DNA from: Microbacterium lacus
GTDB taxonomy: Bacteria > Actinomycetota > Actinomycetes > Actinomycetales > Microbacteriaceae
Assembly (NCBI RefSeq): GCF_002812805.1
Contig: NZ_NMUM01000030.1
Coordinates: 186,001-250,000, forward strand
DNA length: 64,000 nucleotides
Direction: 5' to 3'
A program made the position numbers and the translations under genes. The notes under the pieces were generated by a model. The model was given only the letters and a program-made list of their open reading frames with translations, did not search any database and had not been told where the DNA came from. Positions 55,048-63,629 of this stretch are shown here, one piece after another. The stretch's first letter is position 1, and each line of letters begins with the position of its first letter.

Positions 55048-56010
55048 GTGAACACTCAGACGCGGACCCTGCCGAAGCGCTCCCCCGACGTCGCCTTCGT
55101 GCCCATGCTGGCCGAGGTCGCACGCATCGAGGTCGTGAGCCCGACGTTCCGTCGTTTCACACTCACCGGCCCCGAACTGCACACGGTCGCCGACAACCGG
55201 TTCGACCAGCGATTCAAGATCCTCTTCCCCGTGCCGGGCTCGGACATCACCGAGCTGCCCCTCGACGTGTTGGTCGACAGCAACGACTGGTACGGAGCCT
55301 GGCGCGAGCTCGATAACGCGGTCCGTCCCCCCATGCGCACCTACACCGTGCGGACGGTCCGGCCCGAGGCATCCGAGTTCGATGTCGACATCGCGCTGCA
55401 CGGCCGACTGGGCCCCGCCTCGGCCTGGGCACTCGACGCGAGCGTCGGAGACCGAATCATCGTGTGCGTGCCACACACGGGTTACACCGGTGGTTTCCAC
55501 GGGGGTGTCGACTGGCGGCCGCCTGCCGAGGTCGGCCGCGTGCTCATCGCCGGCGACGAGACCGCACTGCCGGCCGTCTCCGGCATCTTGGAGCGTCTGC
55601 CCGCCGGCGCGCGCGGCATCGCGGTCGTCGAAGTGCCGGATGCCACGGATGCCCGAGCCCTCAGTCAACCGCCCCGGGGCGTGGAGCTGCGGGTCGTGGT
55701 TCGCGGCGATGCGGCCGTGGGCACCGCGCTGATTCCGGCTGTGCACGCCGCCGCGGCCGAGCTGCTGGACGCGCAGGACGCCTCGGCCGCCGTCCTCGAG
55801 GACGTCGACATCGATGCCGGGCTCCTCTGGGAGGTTCCGACCGACGCACAGGGCGACCCCCTGTTGGCGAAGGCACCCTTCTATGCGTGGCTCGCCGGTG
55901 AGGCTCAGCCGATCAAAGAATTGCGGCGGCACCTCGTCTCCGAGCGGGGCGTCGACCGCAAGGCCGTTGCCTTCATGGGTTACTGGCGGCGCGGCCGCGC
56001 CGAGATGTGA
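55048..56010 (+). CDS. Siderophore-interacting FAD/NAD(P)H ferric reductase
   Basis: A 320-residue SIP-family protein (ViuB/YqjH-like). The FAD-binding domain has the strand PPMRTYTVRTVRP. WALDASVGDRIIVCVPHTGY precedes the NAD(P)-binding part with VLIAGDETALPAVSGILE. The C-terminal LLWEVPTDAQGDPLLAKAPF and YAWLAGEAQPIKELRRHLV are family features. The enzyme reduces ferric siderophores in the cytosol to release iron. The gene starts right after an iron box and is next to the uptake operon. Confidence 0.92.
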   Translation: MNTQTRTLPKRSPDVAFVPMLAEVARIEVVSPTFRRFTLTGPELHTVADNRFDQRFKILFPVPGSDITELPLDVLVDSNDWYGAWRELDNAVRPPMRTYTVRTVRPEASEFDVDIALHGRLGPASAWALDASVGDRIIVCVPHTGYTGGFHGGVDWRPPAEVGRVLIAGDETALPAVSGILERLPAGARGIAVVEVPDATDARALSQPPRGVELRVVVRGDAAVGTALIPAVHAAAAELLDAQDASAAVLEDVDIDAGLLWEVPTDAQGDPLLAKAPFYAWLAGEAQPIKELRRHLVSERGVDRKAVAFMGYWRRGRAEM

Positions 56011-56048
56011 CGCGAACGAGACCCGTCCGATTCGAAGCCTGCACTTCG

Positions 56049-56067
56049 TTAGGTTAGCCTTGCCTTA
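56049..56067 (+). promoter_or_regulatory. DtxR/IdeR-type iron box of the uptake operon
   Basis: TTAGGTTAGCCTTGCCTTA matches the 19-bp iron-regulator consensus in most positions. It lies 38 bp before the ATG of the siderophore-binding protein gene, where it can control the four-gene uptake operon by iron. Confidence 0.88.
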
Positions 56068-56105
56068 GCGAGAATCCTCGCGCCCTCCTCCCGAAAGGAC
56101 CTCCC

Positions 56106-57140
56106 ATGAGAGTGCCCCGCAGCATGGGTCTGCTCGCCGCAGCCGCCCTCACCTCGCTCGCCCTCACGTCGTGCTCCACGCCGGCCGGCGATGACAGCAC
56201 CACGACCGAGGGATCGGCAGACGGCTTCCCCGTCACCGTCGAGCACGCCTACGGCGAAACCGTCATCACCGAGAAGCCGGAGCGCGTCGCCACCGTCGCC
56301 TGGTCGAACCACGAGGTGCCCCTCGCGCTCGGTGTCGTGCCCGTCGGCATGAGCAAGGCCACGTGGGGCGACGACGACGACAACGGCGTCCTCCCCTGGG
56401 TCGAGGACCAGCTCGAAGAGCTCGGCGCCGAAACCCCGGTGCTCTTCGACGAGACCGACGGCATCGACTTCGAAGCCGTCGCCGACACCGATCCCGATGT
56501 GATCCTCGCCGCATACTCGGGCCTGACGCAGGAGGACTACGACACCCTGTCGCAGATCGCGCCCGTCGTGGCCTACCCCGAGGTCGCCTGGGGCACCTCC
56601 TACGAGGACATGATCCGCCTGAACTCCGAGGCCATCGGTCTCGCCGAGGAGGGCGAGCAGCTGATCTCGGACCTGGAGGGCCAGGTCGCCGACGCGCTCG
56701 CGGCGTACCCCGAACTGGACGGCAAGAAGGTCCTGTTCTCGTACATCGACCCGACGGACTTCAGCCAGATCGGCTTCTACACGAGCCACGACACGCGCCC
56801 CGGCTTCCTCGAGGCGAACGGTCTTCCCGCACCCGCCATCGTCTCCGAGATGTCCGCGGACACCGAGGAGTTCTATCTGCAGGTCAGCGCGGAAGAGGCC
56901 GACCGCTTCTCGGACGTCGACATCTGGGTGACCTACGGCGACGCCGACGGTGCGCTCGTCGAGGCGATCAAGGCCGACCCCCTGCTGTCGCAGATCCCGG
57001 CGATCGCGAACGGACAGATCGCGGTGCTCGAAGACTCCACCCCCCTCGCGGCATCGGCGAACCCCTCGCCCCTGTCGATCGGCTGGGGCGTCGATGAGTA
57101 CTTCGCGGTACTCGCCAGCGCGCTCTCGCAGAACGGCTAG
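56106..57140 (+). CDS. Ferric-siderophore ABC transporter binding lipoprotein
   Basis: A 344-residue FecB/FepB-like substrate-binding protein. The signal peptide ends in a lipobox (LALTSCS), so it is lipid-anchored. KPERVATVAWSNHEVPLALG and the DPDVILAAYSGLTQEDYDTL segment are family motifs. It binds the ferric siderophore outside the membrane and gives it to the two permeases that follow. The ATG has GAAAGG upstream, and an iron box precedes it. The siderophore type is unknown. Confidence 0.93.
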   Translation: MRVPRSMGLLAAAALTSLALTSCSTPAGDDSTTTEGSADGFPVTVEHAYGETVITEKPERVATVAWSNHEVPLALGVVPVGMSKATWGDDDDNGVLPWVEDQLEELGAETPVLFDETDGIDFEAVADTDPDVILAAYSGLTQEDYDTLSQIAPVVAYPEVAWGTSYEDMIRLNSEAIGLAEEGEQLISDLEGQVADALAAYPELDGKKVLFSYIDPTDFSQIGFYTSHDTRPGFLEANGLPAPAIVSEMSADTEEFYLQVSAEEADRFSDVDIWVTYGDADGALVEAIKADPLLSQIPAIANGQIAVLEDSTPLAASANPSPLSIGWGVDEYFAVLASALSQNG

Positions 57141-57149
57141 CACCCACCC

Positions 57150-58196
57150 GTGACCACCGTCAGGCCGGGCTTACGACCGACCGGAGTCGCCGCGCTGCGG
57201 CGCCCGGTCGGCGTTCGCCTGGCCTGGCTGTTCGCGGGGCTCGTACTTCTCGTCATCCTGGGCGCGGCATCGCTCGCATTCGGTGCTCGGGATGTCTCAC
57301 TCACCGAGATCTTCGCCGCCCTCGGCGGCGGCGCGGAGGATGTGGGCGAGGCAGCCGTCACCCTCCGGATGCCCCGCACCGTGCTCGCGATGCTCGTGGG
57401 CGCAGCCCTCGCCCTGTCGGGTTGCGCCATGCAGGCGATCACCCGCAATCCTCTCGCCGACCCCGGCATCCTCGGGGTGTCGTCCGGAGCGGCCCTGGCC
57501 GTTGTGATCGGCATCGCGTTCTTCGGCCTCAGCAATCCGTACTCCTATATCGGAGTCGCGACCCTCGGAGCGGCCGGGGCATCCGCCTTCGTGTATGCCG
57601 TCGGATCGATGGGACGAGGCGGCGCGACACCGCTCAAGCTCGCGCTCGCCGGGGCCGCATCCGCCGCCGCCTTCTCCTCGCTCGTGAGCGCCATCCTGCT
57701 GCCCCGCGTCGACATCCTCGAGACCTTCCGCTTCTGGCAGATCGGCGGCGTGGGCGGTGCGAGCTGGGATCGGATCCTCGTGGTCGCCCCCTTCCTCGGA
57801 CTCGGTGCCCTGATCTGCCTGATCAGCGCGCGGGGCATGAATTCGCTCGCCCTCGGCGACGACATGGCCGCGGGCCTGGGCGTCCGAGTCGGACAGACGC
57901 GTCTCCTCGCGGCGGTCGGCGCCGTCATCCTCGCGGGGGCAGCGACCGCGATCGCCGGCCCCATCGGGTTCGTGGGCCTCGTTGTCCCGCACCTGTGTCG
58001 CCTGCTGGTGGGTACCGACCACCGCTGGCTGCTGCCCTTCTCCGCCATCGCGGGCGCCGCGCTCCTGACCCTCGCCGACGTCATCGGGCGCCTCATCACC
58101 CGCCCGGAAGAGATCGACGTCGGCATTGTCACGGCGTTCATCGGGGCACCCGTCTTCATCTGGATCGTCCGGCGACAGCGGGTGCGGGAACTATGA
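57150..58196 (+). CDS. FecCD-family siderophore permease, first subunit
   Basis: A 348-residue permease with about ten transmembrane helices (GTG start). LRMPRTVLAMLVGAALALSG and ITRNPLADPGILGVSSGAAL are the BtuC/FecC signature regions, and GPIGFVGLVVPHLCRLLVG is the coupling-helix region. Together with the next subunit it forms the channel of the ABC importer. It lies 9 bp after the binding protein gene and overlaps the second permease by four bases. Confidence 0.94.
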   Translation: MTTVRPGLRPTGVAALRRPVGVRLAWLFAGLVLLVILGAASLAFGARDVSLTEIFAALGGGAEDVGEAAVTLRMPRTVLAMLVGAALALSGCAMQAITRNPLADPGILGVSSGAALAVVIGIAFFGLSNPYSYIGVATLGAAGASAFVYAVGSMGRGGATPLKLALAGAASAAAFSSLVSAILLPRVDILETFRFWQIGGVGGASWDRILVVAPFLGLGALICLISARGMNSLALGDDMAAGLGVRVGQTRLLAAVGAVILAGAATAIAGPIGFVGLVVPHLCRLLVGTDHRWLLPFSAIAGAALLTLADVIGRLITRPEEIDVGIVTAFIGAPVFIWIVRRQRVREL

Positions 58197-59218
58197 CCCT
58201 CGACTCCGTCATCGCCGGGCGCCGCAGCCGGTTCCGCCGCCGCGCGGTGATCATCGCGATCCTCGGCATCGCCGTTTTCGTCGCGTACGCCGTCACGCTC
58301 ATGGTCGGGCAGACGTTCTATTCGCCGGGCGAAGTGGTCCAGGTGATCCTCGGGCAACAGGTACCCGGCGCATCCTTCACCGTCGGCACCCTGCGCCTGC
58401 CGCGCGCCACCCTCGGACTCCTCGCGGGCGCCGCATTCGGCCTGGCCGGCGTGACGTTCCAGACCCTGTTGCGCAACCCGCTCGCCTCGCCCGATGTGAT
58501 CGGTATCAGCGCCGGTGCCAGCGCCGCCGCCGTCTTCGCGGGGGTGACGCTCGGTCTGGGCGACCGTGAGGTCTCGATCTTCGCACTGGTCGCGGCCCTC
58601 ATCACGGCCGGCACCATCTACCTCCTGTCGTACAAGGCGGGCTTCTCCGGCATCCGGCTCATCCTGATCGGTATCGGCGTCGGCGCGATGCTCGACAGCC
58701 TGATCACGTATCTCCTCTCCCGCGCCGCGGCATGGGACCTGCAGGTCGCGATGCAGTGGCTGACGGGAAGCCTGAACGGCGCCTCGTGGGAGCGGGTGCT
58801 GCCGCTCCTCGTAGTCGTCGCCCTGTTCGGGCCGCTCCTGATGGGTTCGTCGCGGTCGTTCGCCGCACTGCACCTCGGGGATGACTCTGCCGCGGCTCTG
58901 GGAGTGCGCACGAACCGCACACGCTTGCTCATGATCCTGGCCGCCGTCATCCTCCTTGCCTTCGCGACCGCCGCCAGCGGTCCCATCGCGTTCGTCGCGT
59001 TCATGGCCGGTCCGATCGCCGCGCGGATCGTCGGACCGGGTGGCTCGCTGATGCTGCCCGCCGCACTCGTCGGGGCGCTGCTGGTACTCGTCGCGGACCT
59101 CATCGGCCAGTTCGCCTTCGGCACCCGCTACCCCGTCGGTGTCATCACGGGCGTGCTCGGCGCCCCGTACCTGATCTATCTCCTCATACGGAACAATCGC
59201 GCGGGAGGCTCACTATGA
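58193..59218 (+). CDS. FecCD-family siderophore permease, second subunit
   Basis: A permease of about 341 residues. The frame is open further upstream, but the ATG at 58193 overlaps the stop of the first permease. LRLPRATLGLLAGAAFGLAG, LLRNPLASPDVIGISAGASA and GPIAFVAFMAGPIAARIVGP are the conserved regions. About ten transmembrane helices. It pairs with the first subunit and the ATPase that overlaps its end. Confidence 0.94.
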   Translation: MTLDSVIAGRRSRFRRRAVIIAILGIAVFVAYAVTLMVGQTFYSPGEVVQVILGQQVPGASFTVGTLRLPRATLGLLAGAAFGLAGVTFQTLLRNPLASPDVIGISAGASAAAVFAGVTLGLGDREVSIFALVAALITAGTIYLLSYKAGFSGIRLILIGIGVGAMLDSLITYLLSRAAAWDLQVAMQWLTGSLNGASWERVLPLLVVVALFGPLLMGSSRSFAALHLGDDSAAALGVRTNRTRLLMILAAVILLAFATAASGPIAFVAFMAGPIAARIVGPGGSLMLPAALVGALLVLVADLIGQFAFGTRYPVGVITGVLGAPYLIYLLIRNNRAGGSL

Positions 59219-60012
59219 CGCACGCGGATCGGCTCTCAGCAGAGTCACTGACCCTCGCCTACGGTGACCGCGAGGTCGTGCACGACCTCGATCTGTCGAT
59301 ACCGTCGGGGCAGATCACCGCGATCGTCGGGGCGAACGGATGCGGCAAGTCGACCGTCCTGCGTGCCCTCGCCCGGCTGCTCAAGCCGCGCAGCGGCGCG
59401 GTGCTGCTCGACGGGGAAGAGATCCATCGGCTCCCCTCTCGTGAGGTCGCCCGGCGCCTGGGGCTCCTGCCGCAGAGCCCCACGGCACCGGAGGGAATCG
59501 TCGTATCCGACCTGATCGGCCGAGGGAGGCATCCGCACCAACGCTTTCTCGCCCGGTGGAGCGCAGCGGATTACGAGGCCGTCGCCGACGCACTCGACGC
59601 GACCGGAATCGCCGACCTCGCGGACCGGGCCGTGGACGAACTCTCCGGCGGCCAGCGCCAGCGGGTCTGGATCGCGATGGCGCTTGCGCAGCAGACCGAC
59701 ATCCTGCTGCTCGACGAACCGACGACGTTCCTCGATGTGACACATCAGATCGAGGTGCTGGACCTGCTCACCGACCTCAACCGGTCGCGGGGCACGACGA
59801 TCGCCATGGTGCTGCACGACCTGAACCTCGCGTCTCGTTACGCCGACCGCCTCGTGGCGGTGTGTGAGGGCCGGATCTACGCATCCGGGGTCCCCGCCGA
59901 GGTCATCACCGAGGCGAACGTGGGGGCGGTTTTCGGCCTGGATTGCCAGGTGATCGCCGACCCCGTCTCGGGCGCCCCGCTGGTCCTCCCCCGCGGCCGC
60001 CACCACAGCTGA
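59215..60012 (+). CDS. Siderophore ABC transporter ATPase
   Basis: A 265-residue FepC/FecE-like ATPase. Walker A is AIVGANGCGKSTVLRAL and the Q-loop is in LLPQSPTAPEG. The signature is ELSGGQRQRVWIAMALAQQ, Walker B is ILLLDEPTTFLDV, and the switch His is in VLHDLNLASRYAD. It powers import through the FecCD pair. It overlaps the permease gene by four bases and is the last gene of the operon; the unit C palindrome follows 18 bp after its stop. Confidence 0.96.
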   Translation: MTHADRLSAESLTLAYGDREVVHDLDLSIPSGQITAIVGANGCGKSTVLRALARLLKPRSGAVLLDGEEIHRLPSREVARRLGLLPQSPTAPEGIVVSDLIGRGRHPHQRFLARWSAADYEAVADALDATGIADLADRAVDELSGGQRQRVWIAMALAQQTDILLLDEPTTFLDVTHQIEVLDLLTDLNRSRGTTIAMVLHDLNLASRYADRLVAVCEGRIYASGVPAEVITEANVGAVFGLDCQVIADPVSGAPLVLPRGRHHS

Positions 60013-60030
60013 CGCGCCCGCCCCCCCGGG

Positions 60031-60080
60031 TGTCCCACCTTTTCACCCCATGAAGTCCCATGGGGTGAAAAGGTGGGACA
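60031..60080. repeat. Palindrome C-left (50 bp)
   Basis: Perfect 22-base arms beginning TGTCCCACCTTTTCACCCCA, with a 6-base loop. It lies 18 bp after the siderophore ATPase stop and one base before the nuclease stop codon (tail to tail), so it could also terminate both transcripts. Confidence 0.95.
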
Positions 60081-60081
60081 T

Positions 60082-60987
60082 TCAGGGTTGCCATCCCCTC
60101 GCGATCAGCGCCTTGCGAACTCGGGAGACGGCCGGGCGGCCTCCGTCTCGCATGTGGTGGTTCAGGATGCGGACGTGCAGGATGCCTTCGTCGCGTATCG
60201 CGTCCCAACGGTCGGAATCTCGGCGATACTGACGCTCGTCGATCGCATGCTGCCGCCCGTCATACTCCACGGCAACGCGGTAGCGGCGATAGAAAAGATC
60301 CAGTCGCGCCACGAATTCGCCGTACCCGCCGTAGATACTCACGTTGAGTTCGGGTTCCGGTAGTCCGGCACCGGTGAGGATCAACCGCAGCTCAGTCTCC
60401 CGCGGGGACTCGGACCCGACTCTCAACTGCACGAGCGCAGCACGCAGGGCGGGCGTTCCCCCCATCACATGCAGCTCGTGCCGCAGTTCTTCGACAGTAG
60501 CGAGCGGCCGTCGCCCTCCGATGAGAAAGTCTCCGATCTGGGTGAGGGCAAGCGCACTCCACCTTCCGCCCACCTGCCGCCACGCTCGCACGGGGTGCTC
60601 GACGCGCAGTCCATGTACCCACAGCGTCGCGGAATCACGCACCTGCAGCCGATGTCCGACGACACCGCGCGTCCTCGGCTCGCGAGAAGGCCGGTGTGCG
60701 GCGACGTGCATCTCGCCCGACGCGCCCGAGGGAGTCGGCGCACCGATCAACCGAAGAGCCGTACCGTGCGAGAAAAATTGGTGATCGGGCATCCGTGCAG
60801 CGAACGCCCGGCAGCTGTCGAGAAACGAGTCATCGCTCGATTCCTCGGAACGCTCCCGGACGACGCCCCAAAACGGGTGTTCCACGGCGGGCGAAGCGAG
60901 ACGGCGGCGGCCGATGCCATTCGCGACAGCGTCGTGAAACGACAACGGGTCGGCGAGCTCAACGATGGGCGAACGACGGCGAGGCAT
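60082..60987 (-). CDS. AbiEi/DUF559-type nuclease (unit C)
   Basis: A protein of about 301 residues from the ATG at 60987; the frame is open to 61047, so the start could be earlier. The N-terminal part is FHDAVANGIGRRRLASPAVE. The middle has QFFSHGTALRLIGAPTPSGA and VHGLRVEHPVRAWRQVGG. The nuclease part is the best preserved of the three: SESPRETELRLILTGAGLPE, GEFVARLDLFYRRYRVAVEY and DGRQHAIDERQYRRDSDRWD. Glu, Asp and EYDG are the PD-(D/E)XK/Vsr-like residues of DUF559. Such genes are common in Microbacteriaceae and usually unassigned. Confidence 0.83.
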   Translation of the reverse strand: MPRRRSPIVELADPLSFHDAVANGIGRRRLASPAVEHPFWGVVRERSEESSDDSFLDSCRAFAARMPDHQFFSHGTALRLIGAPTPSGASGEMHVAAHRPSREPRTRGVVGHRLQVRDSATLWVHGLRVEHPVRAWRQVGGRWSALALTQIGDFLIGGRRPLATVEELRHELHVMGGTPALRAALVQLRVGSESPRETELRLILTGAGLPEPELNVSIYGGYGEFVARLDLFYRRYRVAVEYDGRQHAIDERQYRRDSDRWDAIRDEGILHVRILNHHMRDGGRPAVSRVRKALIARGWQP

Positions 60988-61090
60988 CCTCCACCCTGTC
61001 GCGCAGACAGTCGCCAGAACCTCGCCGAGCCTCGACCTGCACCCCACAACGCGCCGCTGGGCCGCTGTGGAGGAAGCAACCGCTCGTCGA

Positions 61091-61140
61091 TGTCCCCTCT
61101 TTTCACCTCAAACGGAAGCTTGAGGTGAAAAGGTGGGACA
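61091..61140. repeat. Palindrome C-right (50 bp)
   Basis: Arms of 21 bases with two mismatches, beginning TGTCCCCTCTTTTCACCTCA and ending TGAAAAGGTGGGACA, with an 8-base loop. It lies 103 bp from the proposed start of the nuclease gene and 19 bp beyond the end of add. Confidence 0.92.
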
Positions 61141-61159
61141 TTCAGCGAACGGACGCGGG

Positions 61160-62275
61160 TCAGGCCGCGAAACCCTCGGCAATCAGCTCGATCAACTCCT
61201 CGCGCTCTTCCACCGAGAGGAATGCTGCCGCCGCGGCATTCAACTGGAAAGCCTGCAGATCGTCGAGGTCGTAGTCGAACGTGCGCGCGAGAAGCGCGAG
61301 CTCGCGCGTGAGCGACGTGCGGCTCATCGTGCGGTTGTCGACGTTGACCGTCACCGAGAAACCCAGCTGGTACAGCAGATCGAAGGGATGATCCGCCAGC
61401 TCCGTGCCCCACGCCTCGATCGCCCCGGTCTGCAGGTTCGACGACGGCGAGAGCTCGAGGGGAATCTCGCGGTCACGCACCCAGCGCGCGACCGGTCCGA
61501 ACGTGACCGCGACCTCATCGCCCGCGCGAGAGACGACGTTCAGATCGGATGCGAGGCGCACACCGTGACCGAGGCGGAGCGCCCGACCATCGATCAGCGC
61601 GGACCGGATCGAGTCGATGCCCGCCGCCTCGCCCGCGTGCACCGTGACGGGGAAGAACTCCGAGGCGAGATAGTCGAAGGTCTCGCGCAGGCGCGAGGGC
61701 GGGAAGCCGTCCTCGGGGCCCGCGATATCGAACCCGACGACGCCACGCTCGCGGTGACGCACGGCGAGCTCGGCGATCTCGAGCGAACGGTCCGTGTGGC
61801 GCATCGCGCTGAGGATCTGGCCGACGCGGATGCTCCGGCCCGAGCGGTCCGCGACATCCTCGCCCTCCTCGATCCCCGCCTGAACGGCCTCTACGGCCTC
61901 GTCAAGGCTCAGTCCCCCGGCGACATGCAGCTCGGGCGCCCAGCGCACCTCGCCGTAGATGACGCCGTCCTCGGCGAGGTCCTCGACGAATTCGCGGGCG
62001 ATCCGTGTGAGCCCCTCGCGCGTTTGCATGACGCTCACCGTGACATCGAACGCCGACAGGTATTCGACGAGCGAGCCGGAGTCGGTGCGTTCGTCGTACC
62101 AGCTGGCGAGCCCGTCCACCCCCGCGCCCGGCAGATCGATCCCGGCCGCTTCGGCCAGCTGGACAACGGTCTCGATGCGCACAGCGCCGTCGAGATGATC
62201 GTGCAGGCTGACCTTCGGCAGCGATCGCACCGAGACCCCCTGCACCCTGAAGTCGCCGTTCGCGTCGATCGTCAT
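61160..62275 (-). CDS. add: Adenosine deaminase
   Basis: A 371-residue metal-dependent deaminase that converts adenosine to inosine. The N-terminal zinc ligands are in VSLHDHLDGAVRIETVVQ (HxH). PVTVHAGEAAGIDSIRSAL holds the next His and Glu, and LRLGHGVRLASD the catalytic His. SVTVNVDNRTMSRTSLTREL has Asp in the last metal site. Length and motifs match the actinobacterial ADA. It lies downstream of deoA and cdd on the same strand, so it probably belongs to their operon. Confidence 0.95.
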   Translation of the reverse strand: MTIDANGDFRVQGVSVRSLPKVSLHDHLDGAVRIETVVQLAEAAGIDLPGAGVDGLASWYDERTDSGSLVEYLSAFDVTVSVMQTREGLTRIAREFVEDLAEDGVIYGEVRWAPELHVAGGLSLDEAVEAVQAGIEEGEDVADRSGRSIRVGQILSAMRHTDRSLEIAELAVRHRERGVVGFDIAGPEDGFPPSRLRETFDYLASEFFPVTVHAGEAAGIDSIRSALIDGRALRLGHGVRLASDLNVVSRAGDEVAVTFGPVARWVRDREIPLELSPSSNLQTGAIEAWGTELADHPFDLLYQLGFSVTVNVDNRTMSRTSLTRELALLARTFDYDLDDLQAFQLNAAAAAFLSVEEREELIELIAEGFAA

Positions 62276-62306
62276 GCGATCGCCTTCCTCTCGAGTGGGT
62301 CGTGCG

Positions 62307-63629
62307 TCATGCTGTGATGCGTTCGCGGACGAGCGGTGCGCGCTCGGCCACCTCTGCGGGGTCGCCGATCGACCACGCTCCTTCGAGCGCCGCGAGTGCG
62401 CGGTCGAAGCGTGCCGCGTCGTCCGCGAGCAGGGTGAAAACGGGCTGACCCTGCGACACGGTGTCGCCGGGCTTCACATGCAGGTCGATTCCCGCGGCGT
62501 GGACGACCGCGTCCTCGGCGCGGGCGCGTCCGGCGCCCAGCCGCCACGCGGCGATGCCGAACGGCAGGGCATCCATACGGGACACGGTGCCCGCCCGCCC
62601 GGCCGTGATGGTGTGCGTCTCGCGCGGCGTAGGGAGCGGGGCATCCGGGTCGCCGTCCTGCGCGCGAATGAGCGCGCGCCAGGCGTCCATGGCCCGCCCA
62701 TCGGCGAGCGCACTCTCGACGTCGGCGTCGGGCTGCCCCGCGAGCGCGAGCATCTCCCGCGCGAGCGCGATGGTCAGCTCGACGACATCCGCGGGGCCAC
62801 CACCCGCGAGCACCTCGACCGACTCGCGCACCTCGTTGGCGTTGCCGATCGCGAGGCCGAGCGGGGTGTTCATGTCGGTCAGCAGCGCGGTCGTCGCGAC
62901 GCCCGAATCGGTGCCGAGCGCCACCATGGTGCGGGCGAGTTCGCGCGCACGATCGATGTCCTGCATGAACGCGCCCGAGCCGAACTTGACGTCGAGCACG
63001 AGCGCATCCGTGCCCTCGGCGATCTTCTTCGACATGATGCTCGACGCGATGAGCGGGATCGCCTCGACGGTGCCCGTCACGTCCCGCAGGGCGTAGAGCT
63101 TCTTGTCGGCGGGAGCGAGCCCCGAACCCGCGGCGCAGATCACCGCGCCGACGTCTCGGAGCTGGGCGAACATCTCATCGTTCGAGAGCGCCGCGCGCCA
63201 TCCGGGAATCGACTCGAGCTTGTCGAGCGTGCCGCCGGTGTGTCCGAGGCCGCGACCCGAGAGCTGCGGAACGGCGACGCCGAAGGATGCCACGAGTGGC
63301 GCCAGCGGCAGGGTGATCTTGTCGCCCACACCCCCGGTGGAGTGCTTATCGACGGTCGTCTTGCCGAGACCCGTGAAGCTCATCCGCTCGCCGGAGGCGA
63401 TCATCGCCTCGGTCAGCACGCGGATCTCGTCCCGCTCCATGCCGTTCAGCAACACCGCCATCGCGAAGGACGACATCTGCGCGTCGGAGACGTAGCCGCG
63501 CGTATACGCGTCGACCATCCAGCGGAGCGCGGGCTCGGGCACCGCTCCCCCGTCACGCTTGGCGCGGATGACGTCGACCGCGTCGTATGCCTCGATGGAA
63601 CCGGATGCTTCGCTGCTCGCAGCGGTCAC
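62307..63629 (-). CDS. deoA: Thymidine phosphorylase
   Basis: A 440-residue pyrimidine nucleoside phosphorylase. VDVIRAKRDGGAVPEPALRW is the N-terminal start of the family. The signature is GRGLGHTGGTLDKLESIPGW, with DKHSTGGVGDKITLPLAPLV as phosphate site. The C-terminal pyrimidine-nucleoside domain follows. It splits thymidine or deoxyuridine with phosphate into base and deoxyribose-1-phosphate. It overlaps the end of cdd by four bases and lies 31 bp before add. Confidence 0.96.
   Translation of the reverse strand: MTAASSEASGSIEAYDAVDVIRAKRDGGAVPEPALRWMVDAYTRGYVSDAQMSSFAMAVLLNGMERDEIRVLTEAMIASGERMSFTGLGKTTVDKHSTGGVGDKITLPLAPLVASFGVAVPQLSGRGLGHTGGTLDKLESIPGWRAALSNDEMFAQLRDVGAVICAAGSGLAPADKKLYALRDVTGTVEAIPLIASSIMSKKIAEGTDALVLDVKFGSGAFMQDIDRARELARTMVALGTDSGVATTALLTDMNTPLGLAIGNANEVRESVEVLAGGGPADVVELTIALAREMLALAGQPDADVESALADGRAMDAWRALIRAQDGDPDAPLPTPRETHTITAGRAGTVSRMDALPFGIAAWRLGAGRARAEDAVVHAAGIDLHVKPGDTVSQGQPVFTLLADDAARFDRALAALEGAWSIGDPAEVAERAPLVRERITA

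Larger units (their letters stand above)
60031..61140 (-). mobile_element. Unit C: AbiEi/DUF559 gene between paired 50-bp palindromes
   Basis: This 1110-bp unit lies between the siderophore operon and add. The palindromes are 60031-60080 and 61091-61140, both 50 bp. Both are followed on the plus strand by the bases TTCAG. The gene (minus strand) starts 103 bp from one palindrome and ends one base from the other. A third copy of this palindrome lies alone at 28145-28194. Confidence 0.85.

Noticed and set aside
28145..61140. CRISPR array from the repeated TGTCCCAC palindromes
   Set aside because: Copies are tens of kilobases apart with no regular spacers and no cas genes.
28145..61140. Palindromes as simple Rho-independent terminators
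   Set aside because: They occur upstream as well as downstream of the nuclease genes, share exact lengths and sequences within pairs, and lack T-runs. Termination may be a side effect but does not explain the pattern.
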